Part shown: positions 19,498 to 31,003 of the stretch, one piece after another | How positions within the stretch are numbered: position 1 is the first letter of the stretch | Layout of the letters: every line of letters begins with the position of its first letter | Assembly (NCBI GenBank): GCA_039105265.1 | Contig: JAPFFF010000053.1 | Span: 930,001-994,000, forward strand | DNA length: 64,000 nucleotides | Direction of reading: 5' to 3' | DNA from: Tritrichomonas musculus | Lineage: Eukaryota > Parabasalia > Tritrichomonadida > Tritrichomonadidae | The notes under the pieces: model-generated | Told to the model about the DNA's origin: nothing | Database searches by the model: none | Seen by the model: only the letters and a program-made list of their open reading frames with translations | Translations under genes and position numbers: made by a program

Positions 19498-21541
19498 TTT
19501 GATCGTACGACTAAATTGAATAAAAAATAAAATTAAATATATATATATTTATCTTAATAAATAATTTATTTAATTATTATAATATATGATTTATATATTT
19601 AATATCCAATATTATAAAATGTAATGGTTGAAATAATGGCTATGATTAAAATTCAATATATACAACCATTACATTTAATAGTTCAACAAATTCAATTTTT
19701 CTGCATTTTTGGCTAATAAATGAAATTTTTTTTCAATAATAATAACTATTTTTTTATAAAACTTAATTTTTTAAAAGCATATAAAGAGATATCAAAAGAA
19801 ATAATGATTAGAATAAATTATATAAAAAGTTATAGCTATTCTAAATTTTTATAAAGTGTTATAAAATTCTTATCAAAAATAATTAATATAAATTGAGATA
19901 AAGGCTGATTTAAATATCATACATAAAAAATGCACTCAGAAAAAGTCCATCTTATCAAAAAGTTCATGATTATTTTTTGAGAGGGCTCAGAAATATCCGG
20001 ACTTTTTGAATGTCAATAGAAACCGCCATGAAAGGTGTTTTTAATTGGCCATCTTGAAAATTGAATTATTGAAAAACCGCGGTTTTCCATTATTTTATTT
20101 ACCTATTACCAAGAGCGAATCTTGGTTTACTTGCTGCTTCAAAACAGCGCTCTGCCAATGATAGACATTGATGCAGATTGAGGTAAATGTTGGTTTCTTA
20201 TAGATCATAGGATTTCCTAAATAGAGATTCTGTCATTACTATAAAATGAGCTCTTGAATCGTATCCAGGAGCACAAGGTTATACTCTTGATCAGCATGTT
20301 GATTATTAAAGCGCTTCATTTTAAAGATTTCAATATCTCCATATTTCAGATTCTGATATAAACTTATAACTTCCTAAAATGCTTTTAAATTCAAATATGT
20401 TATTAAAAGTTATTTAAAAATTATATTTATTAATCTTTTTTAAAGAAATTTTATTTTTTTTGTAAATGGAAATATCGTTTTCCACGACGATTAAAATATA
20501 CTCAAAAATGAAAAAGAACATGAAAAAGCACAAAAATAATATAAAAATGTTTATTAATACCTATATTTTGGATATATTTCTTAATCATTTTTGTAAATCA
20601 AGCTTATTGTTTTGATTGGATAACATTTTTATTGCTATTGAGAACTGATCAATTCAGCATTTGAACCTTTTTCTCATGAATTTCGAGTGTCTGTAAACCT
20701 AATTGATATTTGTGAATGGTAATAGGGTAAATACTATGTTAATATTTATTGAGCTTAAGTAGACGACTGAGTCAAAATTGAATAAAAAAATTTCGAAAAA
20801 GTGTGAATTTTATGATCTATCAATATATTTATCTTTACAAAATCTAAAAAAAATGTGTAATATAAGATCAATTTTATTAAAATGAATTTTACATGTTTTT
20901 ATTGAATTAGTTGATATTGGAAATTGAAATTTGGATATTGAGAAATCTTTAAAATGAAGCGCTTTAATAATCAACATGTTGATCAGGAGTATAACCTTGT
21001 GCTCCTGGATACGATTCAAGAGCTCATTTTATAGTAATGACAGAATCTCTATTTAGGAAATCCTATGATCTATAAGAAACCAACATTTACCTCAATCTGC
21101 ATCAATGTCTATCATTGGCAGAGCGCTGTTTTGAAGCAGCAAGTAAACCAAGATTCGCTCTTGGTAATAGGTAAATAAAATAATGGAAAACCGCGGTTTT
21201 TCAATAATTCAATTTTCAAGATGGCCAATTAAAAACACCTTTCATGGCGGTTTCTATTGACATTCAAAAAGTCCGGATATTTCTGAGCCCTCTCAAAAAA
21301 TAATCATGAACTTTTTGATAAGATGGACTTTTTCTGAGTGCATTTTTTATGTATGATATTTAAATCAACCTGAGATAAAAAACACAAATTTATTTTCTGA
21401 AGGAAATTTAATATATACTTATATCCTTTTAGTTTTTATTTTAATTTGAATTTTGTATGATGCAAATATTTATAAAACTAGTTATTATTATAATTATAAA
21501 ATATAATTAGTTTAAACAAACCAATCATTGAGTTTTACAGT
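19498..21541 (-). mobile_element. Partial copy of the 27541-30676 element, interrupted by a Mutator-like MITE
   Basis: Outside the inner insertion (19903-21370) this matches, in reverse orientation, the outer parts of the element at 27541-30676. The left end keeps a GATCGTACGACTAAATTG terminus. The right end stops after CATTGAGTTTTACAG without its terminal repeat. It lacks both the 2.3-kb insertion and the short ORF of the other copy, so the pair gives two informative empty sites. No coding capacity. Confidence 0.7.
19903..21370. mobile_element. Mutator-like MITE, 1.47 kb, long TIRs, 9-bp target duplication
   Basis: Arms of about 435 bp (19903-20340 and 20933-21370) are near-identical inverted repeats beginning GGYTGATTTAAATATC. 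TGAGATAAA flanks it on both sides (19894-19902 and 21371-21379). The related sequence near 27727-27735 has only one such copy (minus strand, GAGATAAA) and no insertion, confirming duplication on insertion. Long TIRs with a 9-bp duplication are typical of Mutator-like elements. No transposase: non-autonomous. Confidence 0.85.
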
Positions 21542-21995
21542 AGATATACTAAGGGGGCCACGCTCTACGAGCTCCGCCCACGTTCGCTTCGCTCACTCCC
21601 CTAGCTCTAATTCATTCAGTCTACCAAAAATTACATTTTTGTCATCCTCGACCAAATTAGTATATATACCCGCCACACTCGCGTGACAGCTAATTTAATT
21701 GACGAAATCCCCCAAAAACCAGCTGTTTTTGTATTTGATTTAGTGTTACTTGTGGCACAAGACTATAGATATATGTCTATATATGACAATTCTAATAGCG
21801 ATAACCTATAAAAATGGCTAAATAAACTATTATAATAGGCGAAATCGGCTATATTAATATGAAACCGTTTCTAAACAATTCCATAGCTATACTCATATAC
21901 GACATTATCGAGATTGTATCCAATAAAGTAGAACTAATAGTGGCAGATAATGAATGACTATTGTAGCATATAATGAATGACTGAATGTATAAACA
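21542..21995. other. Locally GC-rich segment upstream of an unknown ORF
   Basis: Positions about 21551-21610 are GC-rich (AGGGGGCCACGC, GTTCGCTTCGCTCACTCC) in otherwise AT-rich DNA. Near 21945-21985 AATGAATGACT is repeated twice. The composition differs from the surrounding mobile elements and may belong with the ORF at 21996. Confidence 0.4.
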
Positions 21996-22466
21996 ATGAG
22001 TTTGATATGTGAATTACACGAAAATTTAATCCAACCGAAACCAATGACACTGAACACTATGTTATACATTTACGTACACGAAGATATAAAATATGAGTCT
22101 GTTGATGATTATAGATATCCAGTTCCTGACGCTGACGATGCTTTCGCTAACGCAGATCCATTGAAACAACAAATCGAACCAATACCGACACCAGAAGAAG
22201 TCCAAGATCCGTCATATATTCGATGGCAGATGTTTGATGAGATCCCTGAACGATTATACACTATACAGTGTGAAGGTTACTTCGATAAGAACGGCCATCC
22301 ATTAGATGATGAAACATCGATTAAACACCTAACTAATGGTGAACATAAACTTTGTGTTGATGATATTATAGAATGTTATGATGAGAATGGTAACTTTCTT
22401 GATTATGTCGATTTTGATGATGATTTCTATTTAAATCGCTATACAGCTGTTTCGGAAATAGATTAG
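21996..22466 (+). CDS. Unrecognised acidic protein, ending inside a MITE
   Basis: 156 aa from an ATG (MSLICELHEN), rich in Asp and Glu, with no signal peptide or membrane segment. Acidic stretches such as DADDAFANADP and DFDDDFYLNR are present, and DKNGHPLDDET and YDENGNFLDY look like loose repeats. More C-ending codons than its neighbours and a GC-richer upstream region suggest a different origin. The last residues (AVSEID) and the stop are supplied by the MITE starting at 22444, so the original C-terminus was probably longer. No family recognised. It is surrounded by mobile elements. Confidence 0.45.
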   Translation: MSLICELHENLIQPKPMTLNTMLYIYVHEDIKYESVDDYRYPVPDADDAFANADPLKQQIEPIPTPEEVQDPSYIRWQMFDEIPERLYTIQCEGYFDKNGHPLDDETSIKHLTNGEHKLCVDDIIECYDENGNFLDYVDFDDDFYLNRYTAVSEID

Positions 22467-23177
22467 AATTTTTTGGAAACAAAATAGTAACCGTTTTATT
22501 TTTTTGGAAATTAAATATTTTTTTTTTGGAAATAAAATAGGAACGATCATTTTATATTCAATTTTATCATACTTAAAAACAGAATTAAAAGATAGATTAA
22601 AGAAATTTTATGGCGTTTTACACATTATTATGCTAATATATACATGAGTTTTGTTTTTAACAGTTCAATATGAAACATAGAGTATGTTATTGTGTTTTTA
22701 ATATGATATTACTAAAATATTGTTTTCATCCAAAATTACTCAATAAAATCTTCAATTTATCGACAATTATGCATTTTTTATGATTTTTAATATGAAAATT
22801 GATGATAATGAATATTTTGAAAAAACTCTTGCATTAATGAAAAAATCACTTTATTTATATCAAATATGGAAAGAAATTTTCTTTTTGTTTTATCCAGGAT
22901 ATAATTTAAAAAAGATATTATGCAATCGGTGAAATATCAATTATAAAGTATCTTTTTAATAACATCTGTCAAAATATATTAAATTGGCAAAAGATTGTTT
23001 AGATGTAATTAATATTTGCTTCTGATTTAAATGTTTTTCATCAACAAAAATATTGGAAATTGAATGCAAAATAATCGTTCACTATTTTATTTCCAAAAAT
23101 ATTTTAGCGGTTTTATAAACCATTCAAATTATGCTATTTTATTTCCAAAAAATTCTAATCTATTTCCGAAACAGCTG
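22444..23177. mobile_element. 734-bp MITE with TA target duplication
   Basis: Ends are inverted CAGCTGTTTCGGAAATAG (22444 on, and reverse up to 23177), with about 44 bp nearly perfect and then partial similarity to about 120 bp. TA lies just outside each end (22442-22443 and 23178-23179). Each arm repeats a TTTTTGGAAATAAAATAG-like motif two or three times, possible transposase-binding sites. No coding sequence. It cut into the ORF at 21996-22466 and supplies its stop. Confidence 0.75.
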
Positions 23178-23179
23178 TA

Positions 23180-24191
23180 TTTATAATTTTTATTAAAACT
23201 TAGTTTTTTTTGAAATTTTAAAAATTCAAATAAATATAAAATAATTTTTATTTTGATTATCTTTGCTTTTTAAATTTAAATTGAAATATCTCATTTATAT
23301 ATATTTTTAATATATAATTCAATTATGAAATAATAATATTAACATAGATTAATTTAATTTTAAATTAAGATATTGCTTTTTCTAAAAATCTCAAAATTTC
23401 AATAAGGGAAAAAATATAAAAAATATTTGAAAGCTTTTTTTTTAAATTGAGAGAAAATTGAATAAAAAAGAAGCTGATTTTAATTTTTTATGATTTTTTA
23501 ATCAAGGTCCAATATTCTAGGACATATATCTGATTTTAATTTACCTTTATTTATACCAAATTTATTGTTTGACCGTTTATAATTTCTTACCAAGTGGCTC
23601 CAAAATTGAATCATTCCGTTAACTAATTCAACTTTTTGAATATGTTTTCCCAACTAATGTTTATCTTTGAAGTTATGTTATAACTAACTATATCAATAAA
23701 AAGCCTGGGTGATGAAGAAACTAAATATCAAAAAAGAAAACATTCAATTTTTTTATATACTTCTGAAAATTAAAAATACCTTTTATTTTAACTTTTTAGA
23801 GAAATCTATTAATTATTTTATATTGTTTCCAGATCATTCATGATGTATGACATAGATAATATCATAAAATAATAGAAATATGTATTTTAATTCATTTGAA
23901 CTTGTGATGTTGCATATCATGTAATAAAAAAAAAGTTGATGAATATTAGTTCAAAACTTAATTTAACAACTGCATCCTATCATATATGTGTTATATAAAT
24001 ATATATTATGAAATTGCTGAATAATTCTTAAAATTCGAAGAAAAAAAGAACTTTTTTAAAGTCAAAAAAAAAGTGGCCCACCTATGTTTTTATATGATAC
24101 ATGAAAATTTGAGATAATTAAATTCTTTATATTCTCATAAATATCATAGGATAGATGTAAAAAATAAGATTTATATAGATATTCGATCTTA
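23180..24191. other. AT-rich intergenic region
   Basis: No gene, RNA or clear repeat recognised. Confidence 0.4.
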
Positions 24192-25692
24192 GTTTTTGTT
24201 TATATCAAAGGTCATCATTTTTATATAGAAAAAAACCATGGGTAGCTACCAATGGTTTTTTTGCAAAAGTGCAAAAAAAAGTTCCAGACTTTTTTTTTTT
24301 CTATGGTACGATACAAGGTCAATATTGACCTAAACCGCCACGAGCGATTACGATTTCCCCATAATTATTTTTTAAAAATATGCTGGAAAAGGTTTCTTTA
24401 TAAAATTTTTCTTTTATATTTAACAATCAAAAATAACAAAAATATATTCTTAAAATAAATGGAGAAATATGAATTTTTTATTGAGAATTTTTTTATTTTT
24501 CTCATATAAAATTGTGTAAGAATAAATTTTAACGATCATATTTTGTGAGAGTTGCATATACTAAACTTAAAATCAAAAGTCAGGCCCCCATTTTTTTGTC
24601 TCAATTTTTTTGGCATAAATATTTTCTCACAATTTCTAAATTTTTCATTTTTTTCTCACAAAAAAATAGATATCTTCTATGAAAAATTCTTAAAATCAAA
24701 TTTTCATGAATGGAATCAAGTTTTTATTCGGGAAAATCACATAATTCCCAATCGGAAATCGCTTTCAATCTAGTAAATCCGATTCTATATCCAAATATTT
24801 ACGATAATATTAATTCGCATTCCAAATATGATACATAATAATTATTCATATCTTGCTGACTGATGCAAAAAATATTCACTGGATATGAATTTACAAATGT
24901 TTCCGTAATTTTATTATGCAGAAATCATTTTTTTTTTTAAGCTTATCAAATTGCATCTATATCAGTGCCTTTAAACAATCAAAAAATCAAATATATATGA
25001 TAATTGTCTTTCATTATTTCATGTAGTTCATTAATTTCCTTATTTATCATTTTTTGCTTAATAAAAATTTGATTTTAATGATTTTTTTCTTAAGATTTTA
25101 AAATTGAATGAGTCAAAACTCAGGCCATTTTTGAATAGTTTACAGTACCACATTTGAATTGTTTATAAATTTCCCGCCAAATTTTTGGTCAAATATAGGT
25201 TAAAACCGGCCCGACTTTTGAGATGCAGTTTATGATAATTGTTTGAAATAGACATGTTCAAAATTCACTTTTCCATCGGAAAAGTTCGGCTTTTTCTGAA
25301 AAACAAGTTAGTGTTTAAGGCGGTATGATGCCTCTCAAAAAAATGATCGTTCTTCTTCTTTGATTTTTTAGAACAATTTCATATCGAAATTTGAATAGAA
25401 AGGTTAAAAATTCTTCATGAATTCTTTAGTTTGATTATTTATTATACAATTTTTTATTTATTATGCCGTTGTATAATTATGTATTTTAATTTTTAATTTT
25501 AAAAATTGAGTATTTGTTAAGATATTCAAAAAACAAAAACTGATAAAACCTCTTAACATCTCTAACGTCGTTTCAATAACCCTGTACCGATAATATTAAC
25601 TATGTACCAGTTCAGAAAATTTCTGATACATTCAAATAATTGAAGCATAGCATGAACATATATTTTCTCAATTATAGAGTGGTACAATTCTC
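24192..25692 (+). repeat. 1.5-kb direct repeat, copy 1 (probable source)
   Basis: By line-by-line reading identical to 28692-30192, offset exactly 4500. No convincing gene inside; the 68- and 73-aa frames are Phe/Lys-rich and begin without context. Contains a palindrome ACCATGGGTAGCTACC-like at about 24235. The last 130 bp are the start of the inverted arm at 25563, which continues here but is cut off in the other copy, so this is the likely donor. Confidence 0.9.
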
Positions 25693-27211
25693 AATTATAA
25701 ATTCAATCCATTGAATTTTAAATAAATAATAAAACTTTTTGATAATTTTATAATTCGGTTATCACTTAACATCAAAGCCAAACAAAAATAACTAACCTCG
25801 ATTTCTTCCAAAGATCACCATTTTTCTGCCAAGTCCTTTTGCTATTCTTTCAGTACACCCAAAAAATTTCCTTTCAAACAATTTTCAGTCTGATACCGCT
25901 CCAATGCTGAATCAAATTTGCATCTTTTTTCTACATGTTCTAGTCAAATAACTTAAAAAAACTCTAGATAAAGTCATTAAATAAGTATATTCAAACCATT
26001 TCAATTACAGAAGGCTGTTATCAATGTTTTGTTATTAAGATTTTCGTCTAAATCAAAGTCGAATTTCCTCAAATGCAAACTTCTTATGTTACTACAAGCA
26101 AAACATTCAGTAATTTTATCATATTATTTGGTTTATCCTTAGAATTATATGATTATTAAATTTTTTTTATTTATATTTAAATTTGAATTTCTTTATCTTT
26201 AAATAACTCAGTAAATCTGTTTAATGAGTGATATCGTAAAAAATCATTTAAACTTTTTTTACAAACTTTTTCTAATAAATGCAATAGTAAAACAATTGGT
26301 ATTCAAAATATTGAATGAGATAATTCAAAATTGAATATATTAATTAAAAAGTATGTTTTTTTATGATAAAATGGGTTTTATATTAAATAATTAAGATATA
26401 TCGCTATAATATTTTAACAGATAGTAACAAATGAATAAAATATTAAAATAATAATTTTCACTAGGAAATAAAGATGAATTGATACATTTTTTAACTTTTT
26501 GATAAAATTCAAAGGATGTAAAATAGGTAAAAAGTTAATAATTCGGTTCAATATTATTGAGACGACGTTATTTAAAGATAAAGAAATTCAAATTTAAATA
26601 TAAATAAAAAAAATTTAATAATCATATAATTCTAAGGATAAACCAAATAATATGATAAAATTACTGAATGTTTTGCTTGTAGTAACATAAGAAGTTTGCA
26701 TTTGAGGAAATTCGACTTTGATTTAGACGAAAATCTTAATAACAAAACATTGATAACAGCCTTCTGTAATTGAAATGGTTTGAATATACTTATTTAATGA
26801 CTTTATCTAGAGTTTTTTTAAGTTATTTGACTAGAACATGTAGAAAAAAGATGCAAATTTGATTCAGCATTGGAGCGGTATCAGACTGAAAATTGTTTGA
26901 AAGGAAATTTTTTGGGTGTACTGAAAGAATAGCAAAAGGACTTGGCAGAAAAATGGTGATCTTTGGAAGAAATCGAGGTTAGTTATTTTTGTTTGGCTTT
27001 GATGTTAAGTGATAACCGAATTATAAAATTATCAAAAAGTTTTATTATTTATTTAAAATTCAATGGATTGAATTTATAATTGAGAATTGTACCACTCTAT
27101 AATTGAGAAAATATATGTTCATGCTATGCTTCAATTATTTGAATGTATCAGAAATTTTCTGAACTGGTACATAGTTAATATTATCGGTACAGGGTTATTG
27201 AAACGACGTTA
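25563..27211. repeat. Foldback structure: 641-bp perfect inverted arms around a 367-bp spacer
   Basis: Arms 25563-26203 and 26571-27211 are each 641 bp and appear to be exact reverse complements. They start TAACGTCGTTTCAATAACCC and meet at TTTAAA. The spacer 26204-26570 (TAACTCAG to GACGTTA) is flanked by TTTAAA on both sides, as if inserted at the centre of the palindrome. The spacer's right end resembles the arm's outer end (TAACGTCGTYTCAATAA), so arm plus spacer may itself be an old TIR element. Confidence 0.75.
26204..26570 (+). repeat. Spacer sequence, uninterrupted copy
   Basis: 367 bp from TAACTCAG to GACGTTA. It occurs again directly after the right inverted arm, starting at 27210, where it is split by the insertion at 27541-30676. 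The near-perfect match allows the insertion site to be read. Confidence 0.75.
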
Positions 27212-27924
27212 ACTCAGTAAATCTGTTTAATGAGTGATATCGTAAAAAATCATTTAAACTTTTTTTACAAACTTTTTCTAATAAATGCAATAGTAAAACA
27301 ATTGGTATTCAAAATATTGAATGAGATAATTCAAAATTGAATATATTAATTAAAAAGTATGTTTTTTTATGATAAAATGGGTTTTATATTAAATAATTAA
27401 GATATATCGCTATAATATTTTAACAGATAGTAACAAATGAATAAAATATTAAAATAATAATTTTCACTAGGAAATAAAGATGAATTGATACATTTTTTAA
27501 CTTTTTGATAAAATTCAAAGGATGTAAAATAGGTACAAAGAAAGGTCGTACAACTGAATTTTTACAGTAAAACTCAATGATTGGTTTGTTTAAACTAATT
27601 ATATTTTATTATATTAATAATAATCAGTTTTATAAATATTTGCATCGTACAAAATTCAAATTAAAATAAAAACTAAAAGGATATAAGTATATATTAAATT
27701 TTCTTCAGAAAATATATTTGAGTATTTTATCTCAATTTATTTTAATTTTTTTTGATAAGAATTTTATAACACTATATAAAAATTTAGAATAGCGATAACT
27801 TTTTATATAATTTATTTTAATCATTAATTCTTTTGATATCTTTTTATATGCTTGTAAAACATTAAGTGTTATATAAAAATAGTTATTATTATTGAAAAAA
27901 AAAATTCATTTTTTAGCCAAAAAT

Positions 27925-30191
27925 AGACCATATTAAGGTTGAACAAAAGCAGTATATTTTATCATATTATAATATAATAAAATATATGATGATAAAAAAT
28001 TTATTTACTAAATATAATGGTAAAATTGACGTATGATATAAAAATAAACTAATTTTTCTTTTTGAATGAAAATTTTACAATTTGATAAGTTTAGAAAAAA
28101 AATGATGTTTTGTATAAATATTATAGCAAATATGAGGAAAATCCAATTTAAAATATAAGATATATTTTTTAGTTAATTTATTAAATTGAATTTATTTTTT
28201 ATGAAATATTTGAATCATCAGAAAATTGAGATCAATTCTATGAAATTATTATATGCTTCAGAATATTGAGCATTTTTTTAAGAAATAATTGTGAGATTGT
28301 AAGATATAAACAATTGTAAAATTGTGAGAAAATAAAGATTTCTGAAAAGTAAAAATATGTAAAGTATTCAAAGAAAAAATCTATCCAAAATAAAGTCCCC
28401 AGCGTCGGAATTTTTGATTTTTTAAAATAAATCTTTTTAAAATCAAAAAATATGGCCAATTTTTCAAATTTTAACTCAGGTTGAAAAGATTAGCTGAGTG
28501 ATTATTTATGAAATTATCTCTACTTTTAGCAAGATATACAATAATTTAAATATATTATATAATGATATTATTAATTTTATGAATATTTAATAAAAAAAAT
28601 TAAAATTTATAATGATATATTTCGCAAAATATGTATTTTCGTTGTCACTTTTTGAATACTACAAAATTGAATGAATACCTTAATAAGGCCTGTTTTTGTT
28701 TATATCAAAGGTCATCATTTTTATATAGAAAAAAACCATGGGTAGCTACCAATGGTTTTTTTGCAAAAGTGCAAAAAAAAGTTCCAGACTTTTTTTTTTT
28801 CTATGGTACGATACAAGGTCAATATTGACCTAAACCGCCACGAGCGATTACGATTTCCCCATAATTATTTTTTAAAAATATGCTGGAAAAGGTTTCTTTA
28901 TAAAATTTTTCTTTTATATTTAACAATCAAAAATAACAAAAATATATTCTTAAAATAAATGGAGAAATATGAATTTTTTATTGAGAATTTTTTTATTTTT
29001 CTCATATAAAATTGTGTAAGAATAAATTTTAACGATCATATTTTGTGAGAGTTGCATATACTAAACTTAAAATCAAAAGTCAGGCCCCCATTTTTTTGTC
29101 TCAATTTTTTTGGCATAAATATTTTCTCACAATTTCTAAATTTTTCATTTTTTTCTCACAAAAAAATAGATATCTTCTATGAAAAATTCTTAAAATCAAA
29201 TTTTCATGAATGGAATCAAGTTTTTATTCGGGAAAATCACATAATTCCCAATCGGAAATCGCTTTCAATCTAGTAAATCCGATTCTATATCCAAATATTT
29301 ACGATAATATTAATTCGCATTCCAAATATGATACATAATAATTATTCATATCTTGCTGACTGATGCAAAAAATATTCACTGGATATGAATTTACAAATGT
29401 TTCCGTAATTTTATTATGCAGAAATCATTTTTTTTTTTAAGCTTATCAAATTGCATCTATATCAGTGCCTTTAAACAATCAAAAAATCAAATATATATGA
29501 TAATTGTCTTTCATTATTTCATGTAGTTCATTAATTTCCTTATTTATCATTTTTTGCTTAATAAAAATTTGATTTTAATGATTTTTTTCTTAAGATTTTA
29601 AAATTGAATGAGTCAAAACTCAGGCCATTTTTGAATAGTTTACAGTACCACATTTGAATTGTTTATAAATTTCCCGCCAAATTTTTGGTCAAATATAGGT
29701 TAAAACCGGCCCGACTTTTGAGATGCAGTTTATGATAATTGTTTGAAATAGACATGTTCAAAATTCACTTTTCCATCGGAAAAGTTCGGCTTTTTCTGAA
29801 AAACAAGTTAGTGTTTAAGGCGGTATGATGCCTCTCAAAAAAATGATCGTTCTTCTTCTTTGATTTTTTAGAACAATTTCATATCGAAATTTGAATAGAA
29901 AGGTTAAAAATTCTTCATGAATTCTTTAGTTTGATTATTTATTATACAATTTTTTATTTATTATGCCGTTGTATAATTATGTATTTTAATTTTTAATTTT
30001 AAAAATTGAGTATTTGTTAAGATATTCAAAAAACAAAAACTGATAAAACCTCTTAACATCTCTAACGTCGTTTCAATAACCCTGTACCGATAATATTAAC
30101 TATGTACCAGTTCAGAAAATTTCTGATACATTCAAATAATTGAAGCATAGCATGAACATATATTTTCTCAATTATAGAGTGGTACAATTCT
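27925..30191 (+). mobile_element. 2.3-kb inner insertion, largely a copy of 24192-25691
   Basis: The partial relative at 19498-21541 reads straight through AGCCAAAAATGCAG. Here CCAAAAAT occurs on both sides (27917-27924 and 30192-30199) of 2267 extra bases. The ends share only AGA/TCT. The right 1500 bp are identical to 24192-25691, stopping exactly at the insertion boundary; the left 767 bp are unique. This looks like templated filler or a chimeric insertion rather than a standard TIR element. Confidence 0.65.
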
Positions 30192-30192
30192 C
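28692..30192 (+). repeat. 1.5-kb direct repeat, copy 2
   Basis: Identical by eye to 24192-25692. Its right edge coincides with the end of the insertion at 27925-30191 and cuts the inverted-arm sequence after about 130 bp, marking it as the derived copy. Confidence 0.9.
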
Positions 30193-30453
30193 CAAAAATG
30201 CAGAAAAATTGAATTTGTTGAATTATTAAATGATGATTTTAAAAAAATTGGACGTTACAGGAGCCAAATGACGAATACAATTTTATTTATATGCATTTAC
30301 TTTCTAATATATTTGAATTTCATTCTAAATCAAATGTCAGTTTTTTCTAAAAATGAAGATTTAGTTGATTGGTTTCATAAATATAAAAAGTTTAATATTT
30401 CAATTACTGAAGGATTTCGTCAAAAAGTAAAATATTATTTGTATAACACATAG
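30193..30453 (+). pseudogene. Short coding remnant inside the 3.1-kb element
   Basis: The frame is open from the insertion edge: about 25 residues (RKIEFVELLNDDFKKIGR) precede an ATG at 30268, then 61 aa including a hydrophobic stretch and VDWFHKYKKFNISITEG. It may be the 3' end of the element's former transposase. No domain recognised; it is missing from the relative at 19498-21541. Confidence 0.3.
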
Positions 30454-30720
30454 TATATCCATTCAAATGACATTTATATTTTTTAAATGATGCAAATATA
30501 TAAGAAATCGATATATATTGAATTTTAATTAAAGTCTTTATTTCAACCATTACATTTTATAATATTGGATATAAAATATATAAATTATATATTATTATTA
30601 TTAATTAAATTATTTATTAAGATAAATATAAATTTATTTAATTTTATTTTTTATTCAATTTAGTTGTACGACCTTTGTACAAAGTTAATAATTCGGTTCA
30701 ATATTATTGAGACGACGTTA

Positions 30721-31003
30721 GTTTGAAAAACAATCAAAAATTTCATAGAAAAAGTTACAATTCCTTAACTTTTCAAAATAAAACAACTTTTTGAATTGAC
30801 AATTCCAGAATTAAATATTGATGATAATCATTTTCGATTCAAAAAGTTATTAGTATTTTTTTCACTAAAGTATCAAATTTCTTGTCATATATGAAATTTA
30901 TTTATATAAACATTAATTATTTTTTTTTATAGAAAAAATTGAATTAATATTATTGTACACTTTTGAATTCCAATATTGAGATCACTTTTAAACTTATAAA
31001 GAG
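30721..31003. promoter_or_regulatory. Upstream region of the DUF1349-like gene
   Basis: Contains several AAAAAGTT/AACTTTTTGA words (for example about 30750, 30788 and 30838). An initiator-like TCACTT at 30982-30987 lies about 20 nt before the ATG. Inference from sequence similarity only. Confidence 0.3.

Larger units (their letters stand above)
27541..30676. mobile_element. 3.1-kb element with AAAGGTCGTACAACT ends and 8-bp duplication
   Basis: Inverted 15-bp ends AAAGGTCGTACAACT (27541 on; reverse at 30662-30676) are flanked by GTACAAAG (27533-27540 and 30677-30684). The uninterrupted spacer copy shows the empty site. An 8-bp duplication fits hAT-type elements, but the ends do not start with a typical hAT terminus. 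It contains a second-order insertion (27925-30191) and a short open frame (30193-30453). It is not autonomous as it stands. A partial relative lies at 19498-21541. Confidence 0.75.
27210..30720 (+). repeat. Second spacer copy, split by a 3.1-kb insertion
   Basis: 27210-27540 and 30677-30720 together equal the spacer 26204-26570, with GTACAAAG present on both sides of the insertion in place of the single GTAAAAAG of the intact copy. Confidence 0.8.

Noticed and set aside
24252-24773. 68- and 73-aa frames in the 1.5-kb repeat, present twice
   Set aside because: Phe/Lys/Asn-rich AT-driven frames with no recognised domain; their duplication is due to the repeat being duplicated.
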